Assembly (NCBI GenBank): GCA_035551355.1 | Contig: DASZNF010000126.1 | Coordinates: forward strand, 1-53,473 | DNA length: 53,473 nucleotides | Source of the DNA: DATATV01 sp035551355 | Lineage (GTDB): Bacteria; Actinomycetota; Actinomycetes; Mycobacteriales; Pseudonocardiaceae | Direction of reading: 5' to 3' | Shown: positions 1 to 8,770 of the stretch, one piece after another | Position numbering within the stretch: the stretch's first letter is position 1 | Layout of the letters: each line of letters starts with the position of its first letter | Program-made: the position numbers and the translations under genes | Notes under the pieces: model-generated | Databases searched by the model: none | The model's input: the letters and a program-made list of their open reading frames with translations, nothing else | What the model was told of the DNA's origin: nothing

Positions 1-9
1 GGACACGCC

Positions 10-1095
10 ATGATCCTTGCCATCGCCCTGAGTTCCGCCTTGTCACTGCTGGTGCTCGCACTCGCCCTGGCGTTTCCCTCGATGACCGGTCCGACCGTGC
101 CGTTCGGGGTCCGGGTGCCGGAGCAGCGGACCAACGACCCCACGGTGGCCAGGCAGACCCGCCTCTACCGATGGCGGGTCCTCGTCGGTGGCATCCTCGC
201 CGCCGGCATCTGTGTCGCCAGCTACGCCGTGACCGGGGAAACGCCGATGCTGCCGCTGACCGTGCTGGCCATCCTCGGTGTCTGGTACGGCTGCTTCTTC
301 CACGCCAACCACGAGATCCGGGCGGCCAAAGCGGCCGGCGGCTGGTACGAGGGGCTGCGCCAGGGCATCGCGGTGGACACCGAACTGCGCACCGACCCAC
401 CGCGGTTCCCCTGGCTCTGGCTGGCCCCGGCGCTGATCATCATCCTGGCCACGGTCGTGATCGGGGCGTTCTGGTACCCCTCGATGCCCGCCATCCTCGA
501 CATGCACTACACCGCGAACGGCGTGCCCAACCGGCAGGCCGCCAAATCGGTCGGCACCGCGTTCTCGCTGGTGTTCGTGCAGATCGGCGTGACCGCACTG
601 CTCGGGGGCATCGCGGCGGGCATCACGTTGCGCGGCCGGTCCGACCTCGATCCGGCACACCCGAAGAGCTCCGCGCGCTGGCACCGCCAGTACACGGCGG
701 TGGCGGCCCGGACGCTGCTCGGGCTGGTCGCCGTGATCGACCTGGGGATGCTGGGCTCGTCGCTGCTGACGTGGACCGGAACGGTCACCCGGTGGGCGCC
801 GCTCGTGGTCGTGCTGCCGATCCTGGCCGGCGCGGTGGTGGCGGTGGTGGTCCTGGCCCGGCACAACCGGGAGCGGGACGAGGGCGAGTCCGACACCGGC
901 CTGACCCACCGGGACGATGACGGGCTCTGGCGCGGCGGCATGTTCTACGTCAACCGCGAGGACCACGCGCTGATGGTGCCGCGCCGGGTCGGGGTGGGCT
1001 GGACGCTCAACTTCGGCAATCCCCGGGCCGCGATGCTGCTGGCCGGCATCGCCGCGTTGATCGGCCTGGCCATCATCCTCCGGTTCGGCGGCTGA
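10..1095 (+). CDS. DUF1648/DUF5808 multi-pass membrane protein
   Basis: 361 residues with about seven hydrophobic segments, so an integral membrane protein. The central part, with WYPSMPAILDMHYTANGVPN, has the DUF1648 pattern found in SdpI-like proteins. The C-terminal WRGGMFYVNREDHALMVP...GWTLNFGNPRA is a DUF5808 signature. DUF1648 proteins are linked in some bacteria to immunity or signalling at the membrane, but no activity can be assigned here. The ATG is 9 bases into the window, so upstream operon partners (often a GntR or PadR regulator in this family) cannot be seen. The family call is firm; the function is unknown. Confidence 0.85.
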   Translation: MILAIALSSALSLLVLALALAFPSMTGPTVPFGVRVPEQRTNDPTVARQTRLYRWRVLVGGILAAGICVASYAVTGETPMLPLTVLAILGVWYGCFFHANHEIRAAKAAGGWYEGLRQGIAVDTELRTDPPRFPWLWLAPALIIILATVVIGAFWYPSMPAILDMHYTANGVPNRQAAKSVGTAFSLVFVQIGVTALLGGIAAGITLRGRSDLDPAHPKSSARWHRQYTAVAARTLLGLVAVIDLGMLGSSLLTWTGTVTRWAPLVVVLPILAGAVVAVVVLARHNRERDEGESDTGLTHRDDDGLWRGGMFYVNREDHALMVPRRVGVGWTLNFGNPRAAMLLAGIAALIGLAIILRFGG

Positions 1096-1271
1096 CCCGG
1101 CCGGGGCCGAGTGGACCACCGGGACCAGCCGCCGAAACGGCAATCCGCTTTCCTTAACTGCCAAGGAACCGGAATATCATCGCTGATCAAACGTTTGTCC
1201 CACGGGCCTTTCCGGATCGTGATCAAATCGGAGCTCGGCCGCAAACGGTTCACTGTGCAACAATCACCGCC

Positions 1272-2117
1272 ATGACGGACCGGGAAGCCCTCACCGCGCT
1301 GCAGAACAGCCTGGACCGCCCGTCGGCTGCGCGCGTGTACGACTATCTGCTTGGTGGCACCCGGAACTACGCCATCGACCGGGAGTTCGCGGAGAAGGTG
1401 CAGTCGGTGCTGCCCATCATCGGGCCTGCGGCCAGAACCTGCCGTCAGTTTCTCGGGCGAGCGGTGCGACACTGCGTAGCCTCGGGGATCACCCAATTCG
1501 TTGACCTCGGCTCCGGCCTGCCCACCGAGGGCAATGTGCACGAGGTCGCGGATGCCGCCGCGGAGGGTGGCATCACCCGGGTGGTGTATGTGGACAACGA
1601 GCCGGTCGCGCTGGCCCACTCCCAGGTGCTGCTGGCCGACACCGCCGACCCGGAGCGGCACCGGGCGATCGGCGGCGATCTGCTCGAGGCGCGGGACGTG
1701 TGGCGCACCGTGCAGGACACCGGCGTGATCGATCCGGACCGGCCGGTCGGACTGGTGATCAACGCGGTCCTGCACTTCATCGAGGACGATCGCGAACCGG
1801 CTGCCGCCCTGAACTTCTACCGCTCCCGGCTCGCGCCGGGCTCGATGCTGGTGCTCTCCCACGTCACCACCGAGAACCCCAGCGACGAGGCCGAACGCCG
1901 GGCCATGGAGGACACCGAGGCGCTCTACGAGGGCACCACCCACCCCGGCCTGAGCCGCAACGCCGAGGAACTGGCCCGGTTCTTCGGGGACTGGGAGATC
2001 GTGGAGCCGGGCATCGTGTACGCCCCGGCCTGGCATCCCGACAAGCACACCCTGTCCAAGGATCGCCCGGCGCGCACCCGCGTGCTGGCCGGCGTCGGCC
2101 GCAAACCGGGGGCGTGA
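1272..2117 (+). CDS. SAM-dependent methyltransferase, DUF574 (Methyltransf_19) family
   Basis: 281 residues. Family features are the N-terminal SAARVYDYLLGGTRNYAIDRE, the SAM-binding FVDLGSGLPTEGN strand-loop, the YVDNEPVA acidic strand end, and the VINAVLHFIEDD and SMLVLSHVTTE segments. Actinomycetes carry many paralogues whose substrates are unknown. The TGA stop overlaps the next ATG (TGATGA), so the MpaB-like gene is probably translationally coupled. A second paralogue lies at 39406-40215. The ATG is the first start before the conserved N-terminus; the 176 bases upstream show no recognisable promoter. Confidence 0.9.
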   Translation: MTDREALTALQNSLDRPSAARVYDYLLGGTRNYAIDREFAEKVQSVLPIIGPAARTCRQFLGRAVRHCVASGITQFVDLGSGLPTEGNVHEVADAAAEGGITRVVYVDNEPVALAHSQVLLADTADPERHRAIGGDLLEARDVWRTVQDTGVIDPDRPVGLVINAVLHFIEDDREPAAALNFYRSRLAPGSMLVLSHVTTENPSDEAERRAMEDTEALYEGTTHPGLSRNAEELARFFGDWEIVEPGIVYAPAWHPDKHTLSKDRPARTRVLAGVGRKPGA

Positions 2118-2968
2118 TGAGCCGGCGCTACCAGCGACTGCGCCAGATCCAGACCCTCGACCCGGGGGCCGACCACGCCGAGATCTGCCGGCTGATCACC
2201 CGCTACGAATTCCCCTGGGACTACCGGGTCGGCTTCGAGATGTCGGTGATGACCGATCTGCTGGTGCCCTCGATCAGCCAGGTCCTGGCCGACAGCAAGG
2301 GATTCTCCGACGACGGGCAGAAACGCTTCGACGACACCATGCTGTTCGAGTACGAGATCAAGCGCTCCGGCGCGGACAGCGAGCACGGCCGGGAAGCGGT
2401 GCGGGCGCTGAACAAGATCCACCGCCCGTTCGAAATCACCAACGAACAGTTCCTGTTCGTGCTGGTGTCCCAGACTCTCTCCCCGATCGACTGGATCAAC
2501 ACCTACGGCTGGCGGCGGTTGTCCGAGCCGGAGATCGCGGCGTTGGTGCTGGCCGCGCGGCGGCAGGGCGAACTGATGGGCATCCAGGACATTCCGGCCG
2601 ACTACGCGGGTTTCCACGCGCTGCGGGAGAAGTTCTACGCCGACCAGATCGAGTTCGCGCCGGTCAATCGCGAAGTGTCGCACCACGTGCTGAACGTGAT
2701 CGTGCGCTGGGCGCCGAAGCTGGCGCAGCCGTTGATGGCTCCGCTGGTGCCGATCGCGATCGTGGCGCTGCTGGACCCCCGGCTGCCCCCGGTGCTCGGC
2801 CTGACCCCGGCGCCGCGCTGGATCGCCTCGGTGGTGCGGCTGGGCATGCGGCTACGCGGCCGTCTGCTGCGGCTTCTGCCGCCCCGCAAGGATTCCCGGC
2901 CCTACCGGCCCAGGCCCCGCAGCTACCCACGCGGCTACACCGTGCACGATTTCGGCCACGACCACTAA
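2117..2968 (+). CDS. oxygenase MpaB-like (DUF2236 / Lcp-type) protein
   Basis: 283 residues, with the start chosen at the ATG overlapping the upstream TGA. The segment from RYEFPWDYRVGFEM through NKIHRPFEITNEQFLFVL, INTYGWRRLSEPE and IQDIPADYAGF matches the MpaB/latex-clearing-protein family, whose members bind heme b and oxidise hydrophobic substrates. The terminal 50 residues are Arg/Pro-rich and basic. One hydrophobic stretch (about 195-220) may associate with membrane. Coupling to the DUF574 methyltransferase suggests the two act on one metabolite; this is inference. The substrate is unknown. Confidence 0.8.
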   Translation: MSRRYQRLRQIQTLDPGADHAEICRLITRYEFPWDYRVGFEMSVMTDLLVPSISQVLADSKGFSDDGQKRFDDTMLFEYEIKRSGADSEHGREAVRALNKIHRPFEITNEQFLFVLVSQTLSPIDWINTYGWRRLSEPEIAALVLAARRQGELMGIQDIPADYAGFHALREKFYADQIEFAPVNREVSHHVLNVIVRWAPKLAQPLMAPLVPIAIVALLDPRLPPVLGLTPAPRWIASVVRLGMRLRGRLLRLLPPRKDSRPYRPRPRSYPRGYTVHDFGHDH

Positions 2969-3006
2969 AGTCTTTCCATTGTATGGCAACGGCTTTCTTC
3001 GCGCGT

Positions 3007-3834
3007 CTAGGGATTTCCCTTGTACGGAGCGGAAATCGCCACCGTGGTGGAGGCCATGGTGAAGCCGCCGCCGATCCGGTCGATGGCCGCGCCGACCTCG
3101 GCCAGCAACTCGGCCAGCTTGTCCTCGGCCAGCCAGGTCAGTCCGCCGGTGGTGGGCAACAGATCCAGCCACTGTTCGCGGGTGTAGTGCTGTTCCCAGT
3201 CGAACCGCCAGCGCTCCGGCCGGCCGAACCCGCCTGTCGCGCGCAGGGTCTCGGCGACCTTGTCCATCCCTGCCTGGTAAAGCTCCAGGGCCGACCGGCC
3301 GGACGGGACCTGCAGCGGCGAACCGGGCGCCACCCGGCGGTAGACCTCGGCGAACCGCTCGTTCACTTCTCGCGGCGCCTCGAACACGTGCCAGAACAGG
3401 GTCAGCGAACCGCCCGGCCGCAGTACCCGGGCCGCGTTGGCCACGCCCGCGACCGGATCCACCCAGTGCCAGGACTGCCCGGCCACCACCGCGTCGAAGT
3501 TCCGCCCAGCCGGGTCCCAGTCCTCGAATTTGGCCACCTCGACCTCGATACCGGTCTGCCGGGCGAACGCGGCCATCCGCGCGTCCGGCTCGACCCCGAG
3601 CACGGCGAAGCCCGCGTCCCGGAACTGGCGGGCCTCGATGCCGGTGCCACAGCCGACATCCAGCATTTCGCGCCCTGGACTGGCGGCCAGGACGGCCGCG
3701 ATCAGCTCGTTCGGGTAGCGCGGCCGGGCCCGGTCGTAGCGGGCGGCGTCCACGCCGAACGACTCGGCCGCCTGCCGGAGCTGATGGGACTGCCGCGCCG
3801 GTCGCGGGTTGGGTTCGGACGGTAAAGTGGGCAT
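3007..3834 (-). CDS. class I SAM-dependent methyltransferase
   Basis: 275 residues. A Methyltransf_11-type SAM site, DVGCGTG, is at about 59-65. It is followed by the GVEPDARM acidic loop (motif II) and QSWHWVDPVAG, typical of the UbiE/Tam-like class. The start codon lies inside a palindromic block (3826-3863) shared with the divergent TetR gene, so the two are probably co-regulated and the methyltransferase is the likely target of that regulator. The substrate is unknown. The 3' end converges on the MpaB-like gene with a 38-base gap and no clear terminator. Confidence 0.9.
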   Translation of the reverse strand: MPTLPSEPNPRPARQSHQLRQAAESFGVDAARYDRARPRYPNELIAAVLAASPGREMLDVGCGTGIEARQFRDAGFAVLGVEPDARMAAFARQTGIEVEVAKFEDWDPAGRNFDAVVAGQSWHWVDPVAGVANAARVLRPGGSLTLFWHVFEAPREVNERFAEVYRRVAPGSPLQVPSGRSALELYQAGMDKVAETLRATGGFGRPERWRFDWEQHYTREQWLDLLPTTGGLTWLAEDKLAELLAEVGAAIDRIGGGFTMASTTVAISAPYKGNP

Positions 3835-3863
3835 GCGCCCACCCTAGTGGGCGCATGCCCACT
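3826..3863. promoter_or_regulatory. double palindrome, probable TetR operator
   Basis: Two 18-bp arms, AGTGGGCATGCGCCCACC (3826-3843) and AGTGGGCGCATGCCCACT (3846-3863), are inverted copies with one mismatch. Each arm is itself nearly palindromic (AGTGGGC-n4-GCCCACT). The left arm covers the methyltransferase start codon; the right arm lies about 40 bases before the TetR start. Position and symmetry suggest binding of two regulator dimers that repress both genes. It could also fold as a hairpin in RNA. Confidence 0.65.
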
Positions 3864-3904
3864 CAACAATCGACCGCCGTTTCGCCCGCAGCGAAAGGAG
3901 CACG

Positions 3905-4492
3905 GTGCCGACCGGGGTGCACATCCGCGACGTGCGCGAGCAGTTGTTCGGCGCGGCCGACCGGATCCTGCTGCGGGACGGGCCGAGCGGACTGACCAGC
4001 CGCGCGGTCACCACCGAGGCCGGCTGCGCCAAGGGCGTGCTGCACCGGCACTTCGCCGATTTCGACGGGTTCCTGACCGAGTTCGTGCTGGACCGCGTCG
4101 ACCGGATGGACACCCAGGCGGCGGCGCTGCGCGAGGCGGCGGGCACCGGCTCGGTGGTGGACAATGTCGCCGACGCGCTGACCGCGCTGTTCAGCTCGGT
4201 CGCGGTGGCCATCGTCGCACTGATCATCTTCCGCGACGAGCTGCGGGCCCGGCTGCGCGAGACCTGGCCCGCGGGCGTGCCGGTGCTGACCGAGGCGGTG
4301 ATCATGATCGGCGACTACCTCACCGCCGAGCGCGCGCTGGGCCGGCTGGCCGAGGACGCCGCGGTCGACCAGCTGACGCCGCATCTGATCGGCGCCGGCC
4401 ACCTGTTGTTCGCCGACCGCACCGGCCCCGCGCCGGACTCCGACGACGTGCGCCGCATGGTCGCCTCTGTCCTCGATGCCGCACTTCGCTGA
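3905..4492 (+). CDS. TetR/AcrR family transcriptional regulator
   Basis: 195 residues with a GTG start, preceded by AAAGGAG at 3894-3900. The N-terminal helix-turn-helix runs through RDGPSGLTSRAVTTEAGCAKGVLHRHFADFDGFL (about residues 20-55). The remainder is an all-helical ligand domain of normal length. The gene is divergent from the methyltransferase across the double palindrome and is the obvious candidate to bind it and repress both directions. The ligand is unknown. Confidence 0.9.
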   Translation: MPTGVHIRDVREQLFGAADRILLRDGPSGLTSRAVTTEAGCAKGVLHRHFADFDGFLTEFVLDRVDRMDTQAAALREAAGTGSVVDNVADALTALFSSVAVAIVALIIFRDELRARLRETWPAGVPVLTEAVIMIGDYLTAERALGRLAEDAAVDQLTPHLIGAGHLLFADRTGPAPDSDDVRRMVASVLDAALR

Positions 4493-4515
4493 CCCTGTTG
4501 CGCGGCAACGGAAAA

Positions 4516-4689
4516 TCAGGACCGGCCACACAGATGCCGGCTCATGTCGCCGACGTGCGTGACCCGGACCCGCCGCTGCCCGCGAACGTGCCCCTCGGCG
4601 AACAGTTCGCCGAGCCCGGCGAAATCACCATCGTCGAGGAGTTCGGCGTAGCGGGCGATCAGGTTGGACACCGCCGTCGCACTGGACAT
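4516..4689 (-). pseudogene. truncated SnoaL/NTF2-like protein (57 aa)
   Basis: An ORF of 57 residues begins 3 bases after the SDR stop codon. Its first 40 residues (SNLIARYAELLDDGDFAG, then LGELFAEGHV) match the opening helices of SnoaL/NTF2-like proteins, which normally run to 120-150 residues. It continues with QRRVRVTHVGDMSRH and stops. The core beta-sheet is missing, so this is probably a deletion remnant, or possibly a shortened but translated product. It is the last gene of the CaiB-ACAD-SDR operon. Confidence 0.55.
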
Positions 4690-4692
4690 CGA

Positions 4693-5448
4693 TCAGACCG
4701 TCTGTTCCGTCGGCCGCACCAGGATTTCGTTGATCGCCGCATGCCGGGGCCGGGTCACCATGAACACCACGGCGGCGGCGATGTCCTCCGGCTGCAACAG
4801 GCCGTAACCGGTGGGTTTGGTCGCATCGGGCGCGTACGGGCGGCCGCCGGTGGTCAGTTCGGTGACCACGACACCCGGCTCGACCAGGCCTGCCCGGACG
4901 TGGTGCTCGGCCAGTTCCTGGCGCAGCGCCTCGGAAAACGCGTTCACCGCGTGCTTGGTCGCCGCGTAGATGTTGCTGTTCGGGCTGGTGATCTTGCGCC
5001 CGGCAACCGAGCTGACGGTGACCAGGTCGGCGACTCCGCGCCGGTGGCCGGCGGCCGCGCGGGTCAGGTGCGGCAGCGCGGCGTGGATGGTGTTGAGCAC
5101 GCCGTTGAGGTTGACCTCCACCGTGCCGTGCCAGTCGGCGAGCTCGGCGGTCAGCGCCGGGCCCCAGACTCCGCCGCCGGCATTGTTGACCATGATGTCG
5201 ATGCCGCCGTGCTCCCGCGCCACCGCGTCGATGACCGCGCGGACCGCGTCGGGATCGGTGACATCCGCTGCATATCCGTGCGCGCGGCCGTCACCGCTCT
5301 CGTTGATCTTCTCCGCGAGTTCGGTGAGGCGGTCGCCGCGGCGGGCGAGCAGTGCGACGGTGGCGCCTTCGGCGGCCAGCGCCCGGGCGACCGCGGCGCC
5401 GATGCCGCTGGACGCGCCGGTGACCACCGCCGTGGTGTCGGTGAGCAT
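4693..5448 (-). CDS. SDR family NAD(P)-dependent oxidoreductase
   Basis: 251 residues of a classical short-chain dehydrogenase. The cofactor motif TGASSGIG is at 10-17, NNAG at 88-91, catalytic Ser at 146-147 and YAATK at 161-165. The ARRGDR stretch after beta-2 suggests NADP(H) preference. It lies 26 bases downstream of an acyl-CoA dehydrogenase in a minus-strand operon (CaiB, ACAD, SDR, NTF2-like remnant), so a hydroxyacyl intermediate of that pathway is the likely substrate; this is inference. Confidence 0.9.
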   Translation of the reverse strand: MLTDTTAVVTGASSGIGAAVARALAAEGATVALLARRGDRLTELAEKINESGDGRAHGYAADVTDPDAVRAVIDAVAREHGGIDIMVNNAGGGVWGPALTAELADWHGTVEVNLNGVLNTIHAALPHLTRAAAGHRRGVADLVTVSSVAGRKITSPNSNIYAATKHAVNAFSEALRQELAEHHVRAGLVEPGVVVTELTTGGRPYAPDATKPTGYGLLQPEDIAAAVVFMVTRPRHAAINEILVRPTEQTV

Positions 5449-5474
5449 GACAATCCGATCTGCCGGATGCGGGT

Positions 5475-6635
5475 TCAGCCGCCGGCCCGCGCGATCAGCT
5501 GGCCGGCGATGACGTTGCGCTGGATCTCGTTGGTGCCCTCGCCGACGATCATCAGCGGAGCATCCCGGAAGTACCGCTCGACATCATATTCGGTGGAATA
5601 CCCGTAGCCGCCGTGAATGCGCACCGCGTCCAGCGCGATCTTCATCGCGGTCTCCGACGCGAACAGCTTGGCCTGCCCCGCCTCCAGGTCGACCCGGCGA
5701 CCGGCGTCATACTCGCGGGCAGCGAACATCGTCAACTGCCGGGCGGCCTGCAGCCCGGTGGACATCTCGGCCAGGTAGTTGCCGACCGACTGGTGCCGCC
5801 AGATCGGTTTGCCGAACGACTCCCGGGTCTGCGCGTAGTCGAGTGCGTCCTCGAACGCGGCCCGGCCGACGCCCAGCGCCCGCGCGGCCACCTGCAACCG
5901 GCCGGTTTCCAGGCCCTTCATCATCTGCGCGAACCCGCGGCCCGGTGTGCCACCAAGGATGTCGGCCAGCGGCGCCCGGTAGTCGTCGAAGTGGATCTCG
6001 CAGCTCTCCACGCCCTTGTAGCCCAGCTTGGGCAGATCCCGGGACACCTCCATTCCCGGCCCCGGTTGCACCAGCAGCACCGAAATCCCCCGGGAGCGCG
6101 GCCGCGCGTCCGGATCGGTCTTGCACAGCAACGCGGTCAGCCCGGCCCGGCGGGCGTTGCTGATCCAGGTCTTGGCCCCGTTGACCCGGTACTCGCCGTC
6201 CACCTCGCGGGCGACCGTGGTCAGCGCCTGCAGGTCGGAGCCGCCCTGCGGTTCGGTCAGCGCCATGGTCGCGCGCACCTCACCGGTGGCCAGCTTGGGC
6301 AGCCAGGCGTTCTTCTGCTCCTCCGTGCCGAACTGGGTGAGCAGCTTGCACACCACGGTGTGGCCGCCCATCGCGCCGGCCAGGCTCATCCAGCCGCGGG
6401 CCAGTTCCTCGGTGACCAGCACGTAGCACTGCATGCTGACCGCGATCCCGCCGTACTCCTCGGGCACGGCAAGTCCGTAGATGCCAAGGGATTTCATCAT
6501 CTCGACGAGCGCCTCGGGATAGGTGTCGGCGTGCTCCAGTTCCTGCACGACCGGGCGCACCTCGCGGTCCGCGAACTCCCCGACCGTCCGCACGATCTCC
6601 TGCTCGTCCGCGTCGAGCGCGTCCAGGTATCCCAT
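5475..6635 (-). CDS. acyl-CoA dehydrogenase family protein
   Basis: 386 residues, the normal length for the FAD-dependent family. Visible motifs are ALTEPQGGSD for flavin/substrate binding, KTWISNARRAG, the C-terminal IHGGYGYSTEYDVER, and VGEGTNEIQRN, which carries the expected catalytic Glu. It would oxidise an acyl-CoA, passing electrons to ETF. It sits 19 bases after the CaiB-type CoA transferase, so it probably acts on the CoA thioester that enzyme makes. The chain-length preference cannot be read from the sequence. Confidence 0.93.
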   Translation of the reverse strand: MGYLDALDADEQEIVRTVGEFADREVRPVVQELEHADTYPEALVEMMKSLGIYGLAVPEEYGGIAVSMQCYVLVTEELARGWMSLAGAMGGHTVVCKLLTQFGTEEQKNAWLPKLATGEVRATMALTEPQGGSDLQALTTVAREVDGEYRVNGAKTWISNARRAGLTALLCKTDPDARPRSRGISVLLVQPGPGMEVSRDLPKLGYKGVESCEIHFDDYRAPLADILGGTPGRGFAQMMKGLETGRLQVAARALGVGRAAFEDALDYAQTRESFGKPIWRHQSVGNYLAEMSTGLQAARQLTMFAAREYDAGRRVDLEAGQAKLFASETAMKIALDAVRIHGGYGYSTEYDVERYFRDAPLMIVGEGTNEIQRNVIAGQLIARAGG

Positions 6636-6654
6636 CGAGTGCTCCTTCGTGGTG

Positions 6655-7854
6655 TCAGATCACGCCGTCGGCGCGCAACACGGCCAGGGCGGCGGTGTCG
6701 TAGCCCAGTTCGCCGAGGATGGCCTCGGTGTCCGCGCCGAGCTCGGGCACCGGCCCCATGACCGGCGCCATCCCGGCCAGATCGACCGGCGGGCGCAGCA
6801 CCCGGGCCGGGCCGCCGGGGGTGTCCACCTCGTGCCAGCGGCCGCGTTCGGCCAGCACCGGGTGAGCCAGGAAGTCCGGGATCTCGTTGATCGGCGCGTT
6901 GGCGATGCGCAGCCGGTCCAGCAGTTCCATCACCTCGGCCGAGGTGCGCCGGGCGAAGGCCGCGGCGACCAGCTCGTCGAGCTGATCCCGGTGCCGTACC
7001 CGGGCTGCGGTGGTGTGGAACCGCTCGTCGTCGGCGATCGCGGCGTCGCCGAGGAACTCCGCGCACAGCACGCGCCACTCGGTCTGGTTCTGGATGGAGA
7101 ACAGCACCTCCCGGCCATCACCGGCGCGATAGGCGCCGTAGGGGGCGATGGTGGCGTGGTGGGTGCCGATCCGCGGCGGGACGGTGCCGGTGAACTGGGT
7201 GTAGTAGGCGGGCTGGCTCATCCATTCGGCCAGCGCCTCGAACAGCGACACCTCGACCGCGCGGGCCACGCCGGTGGTGGCCCGGGTATACAGCGCGGTC
7301 AGCACGCCGCTGTAGGCGTACATGCCGGCCGCGATGTCGGCCACCGAGATGCCCACCCGGGCGCCGCCCTCGGTGGTGCCGGTGATCGACACCAGGCCGG
7401 TCTGACACTGGATGAGCAGGTCGTAGGCCTTGCGCCGGGCCCACGAGCCGGAGCTGCCGTAACCGTTGACCTGGCAGGAGATCAGCTTCGGGTTGAGCTC
7501 GGCCAGCTCGGCCACCCCGAAGCCGAGCCGGTCCACCGCGCCCGGGCCCAGGTTGTGCACGAACACGTCGGCCCTGCCCAGCAGCGTGGTCAGGATTTCC
7601 CGGCCGCGCTCGTCCTTCACGTCCAGGGTCAGCGACTCCTTGGACCGGTTGAGCCAGACGAAGTAGGTGGACAGCCCGTGCACCGCGGTGTCGTAGTGCC
7701 GGGCGAAATCGCCGGTGCCCGGGCGTTCGATCTTGGTGACCCGGGCGCCGAGGTCGGCCAGCTGCCGGGTGGCGAACGGCGCGGCGACCGCCTGTTCCAG
7801 GCTGACCACGCGAATCCCGGACAGCGGCTTCCCCTCGGACTGGCTCATGTCCAT
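6655..7854 (-). CDS. CaiB/BaiF family CoA transferase
   Basis: 399 residues, a class III CoA transferase. Conserved parts are IRVVSLEQAVAAPFATRQLADLGA, KIERPGTGDFAR, LTLDVKDERG, the YDLLIQCQTG segment carrying the catalytic Asp (about residue 145), and the C-terminal PINEIPDF. It moves CoA between carboxylic acids through a ping-pong aspartyl-CoA intermediate. It is the first gene of the minus-strand operon and faces an HTD2-type hydratase over a 38-base gap containing TATAGACTATA. The product therefore probably feeds the dehydrogenase, the hydratase, or both. A start 6 bases later (MSQ) is equally possible. Confidence 0.93.
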   Translation of the reverse strand: MDMSQSEGKPLSGIRVVSLEQAVAAPFATRQLADLGARVTKIERPGTGDFARHYDTAVHGLSTYFVWLNRSKESLTLDVKDERGREILTTLLGRADVFVHNLGPGAVDRLGFGVAELAELNPKLISCQVNGYGSSGSWARRKAYDLLIQCQTGLVSITGTTEGGARVGISVADIAAGMYAYSGVLTALYTRATTGVARAVEVSLFEALAEWMSQPAYYTQFTGTVPPRIGTHHATIAPYGAYRAGDGREVLFSIQNQTEWRVLCAEFLGDAAIADDERFHTTAARVRHRDQLDELVAAAFARRTSAEVMELLDRLRIANAPINEIPDFLAHPVLAERGRWHEVDTPGGPARVLRPPVDLAGMAPVMGPVPELGADTEAILGELGYDTAALAVLRADGVI

Positions 7855-7858
7855 AGAA

Positions 7859-7869
7859 TATAGACTATA
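7859..7869. promoter_or_regulatory. palindrome TATAGACTATA, candidate GntR operator
   Basis: A perfect odd palindrome (TATAG-A-CTATA) inside an AT-rich patch in otherwise GC-rich DNA. It occupies the 38-base gap between the divergent CaiB and HTD2-type genes. A further ATAGA copy sits at 7853-7857. Short AT-rich palindromes are usual targets of FadR/FCD-type GntR proteins, and such a gene lies two genes away (8783-9499). It could control both transcripts at once. Confidence 0.55.
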
Positions 7870-7892
7870 GAAATCACGCCAAGGAGGGTGCG

Positions 7893-8735
7893 ATGGACTT
7901 CACCGAGGTGGCCGGGTCGTGGCGGCCCGAGCCGGTCGAGGACGAGCAGGTGCTCGACCCGGCGGTCGGCGCGGCCGTGGCCGGCCTGTGGAATCAGCCC
8001 GCGCCGGGTGAGTGGCTGCCGCCGCTGTGGCACTGGTTCCATTTCCTCGACTGGCCCGCCCAGTCCGAGATCGGCGGCGACGGCCACCCGGCCAACGGCG
8101 CCTACCTGCCGCCGCTGCCCGACCGCACGCGCATGTTCGCCGGTGGCGTGTGGCGCCAGGAATCGCCGCTGCGCCACGGAGAACCGGTGCAACGACGGCG
8201 AAACCTGGTGCACGCGACCGCGAAACACGGCCGCTCGGGCGAGCTGCTGTTCGTGCGGGTGCGCAGCGAACTCCGGCAGGCCGGGCAGCGCTGCCAGGTC
8301 GAGGAACAGGACATCGTCTACCGCAGCGGACCATCCACCGTGGACTACCGGGACGTCGTCCCGGCCACGGAATTGCCGCAGGCCAAGGAATCCGAGACCG
8401 CACTGCCGCTGCACACCAATCCGCCGCTGCTGTTCCGGATGAGCGCGCTGACCGGCAACCAGCACCGCATCCACTACGACCACCCGTATGTGGTGGACGT
8501 CGAGCACTACGCCGGCCTGGTGGTACACGGCCCGTTGCTGGTGCTGCACATGGCCGAACTGCTGCGCCGCTCCCCCGGCCCCGCGCCGCGCGAGATCGAG
8601 TTCCGGCTGCGCGCCCCGGCGTTCGTCGGCGAACCACTGGCCGCCATCGGCGAACCGGCCGCCGGCCAGGCCCGTGCGCTGCGCGTGGCCAGCACCCGGG
8701 AGCCCACGCACGCGACGGCGACCGTCCGATGGTGA
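7893..8735 (+). CDS. HTD2-type / MaoC-like acyl-CoA hydratase (mesaconyl-C4-CoA hydratase-like)
   Basis: 280 residues with two hot-dog folds. The N-terminal FAS1-like dehydratase half carries PPLWHWFHFLD and RMFAGGVW...SPLRHGEPVQRR. The C-terminal half carries ALTGNQHRIHYDHPYV, the degenerate hydratase-2 motif with its His, followed by VVHGPLLVLHMAELLRR. The architecture is that of fungal HTD2 and bacterial mesaconyl-C4-CoA or itaconyl-CoA hydratases. AGGAGGG is 5 bases before the ATG. Divergence from CaiB suggests it hydrates an unsaturated CoA ester made by that operon. Family confident; exact substrate not. Confidence 0.82.
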   Translation: MDFTEVAGSWRPEPVEDEQVLDPAVGAAVAGLWNQPAPGEWLPPLWHWFHFLDWPAQSEIGGDGHPANGAYLPPLPDRTRMFAGGVWRQESPLRHGEPVQRRRNLVHATAKHGRSGELLFVRVRSELRQAGQRCQVEEQDIVYRSGPSTVDYRDVVPATELPQAKESETALPLHTNPPLLFRMSALTGNQHRIHYDHPYVVDVEHYAGLVVHGPLLVLHMAELLRRSPGPAPREIEFRLRAPAFVGEPLAAIGEPAAGQARALRVASTREPTHATATVRW

Positions 8736-8770
8736 CCGCCGAACCGCCCGATCCGCGCGACCGCCTCGGC

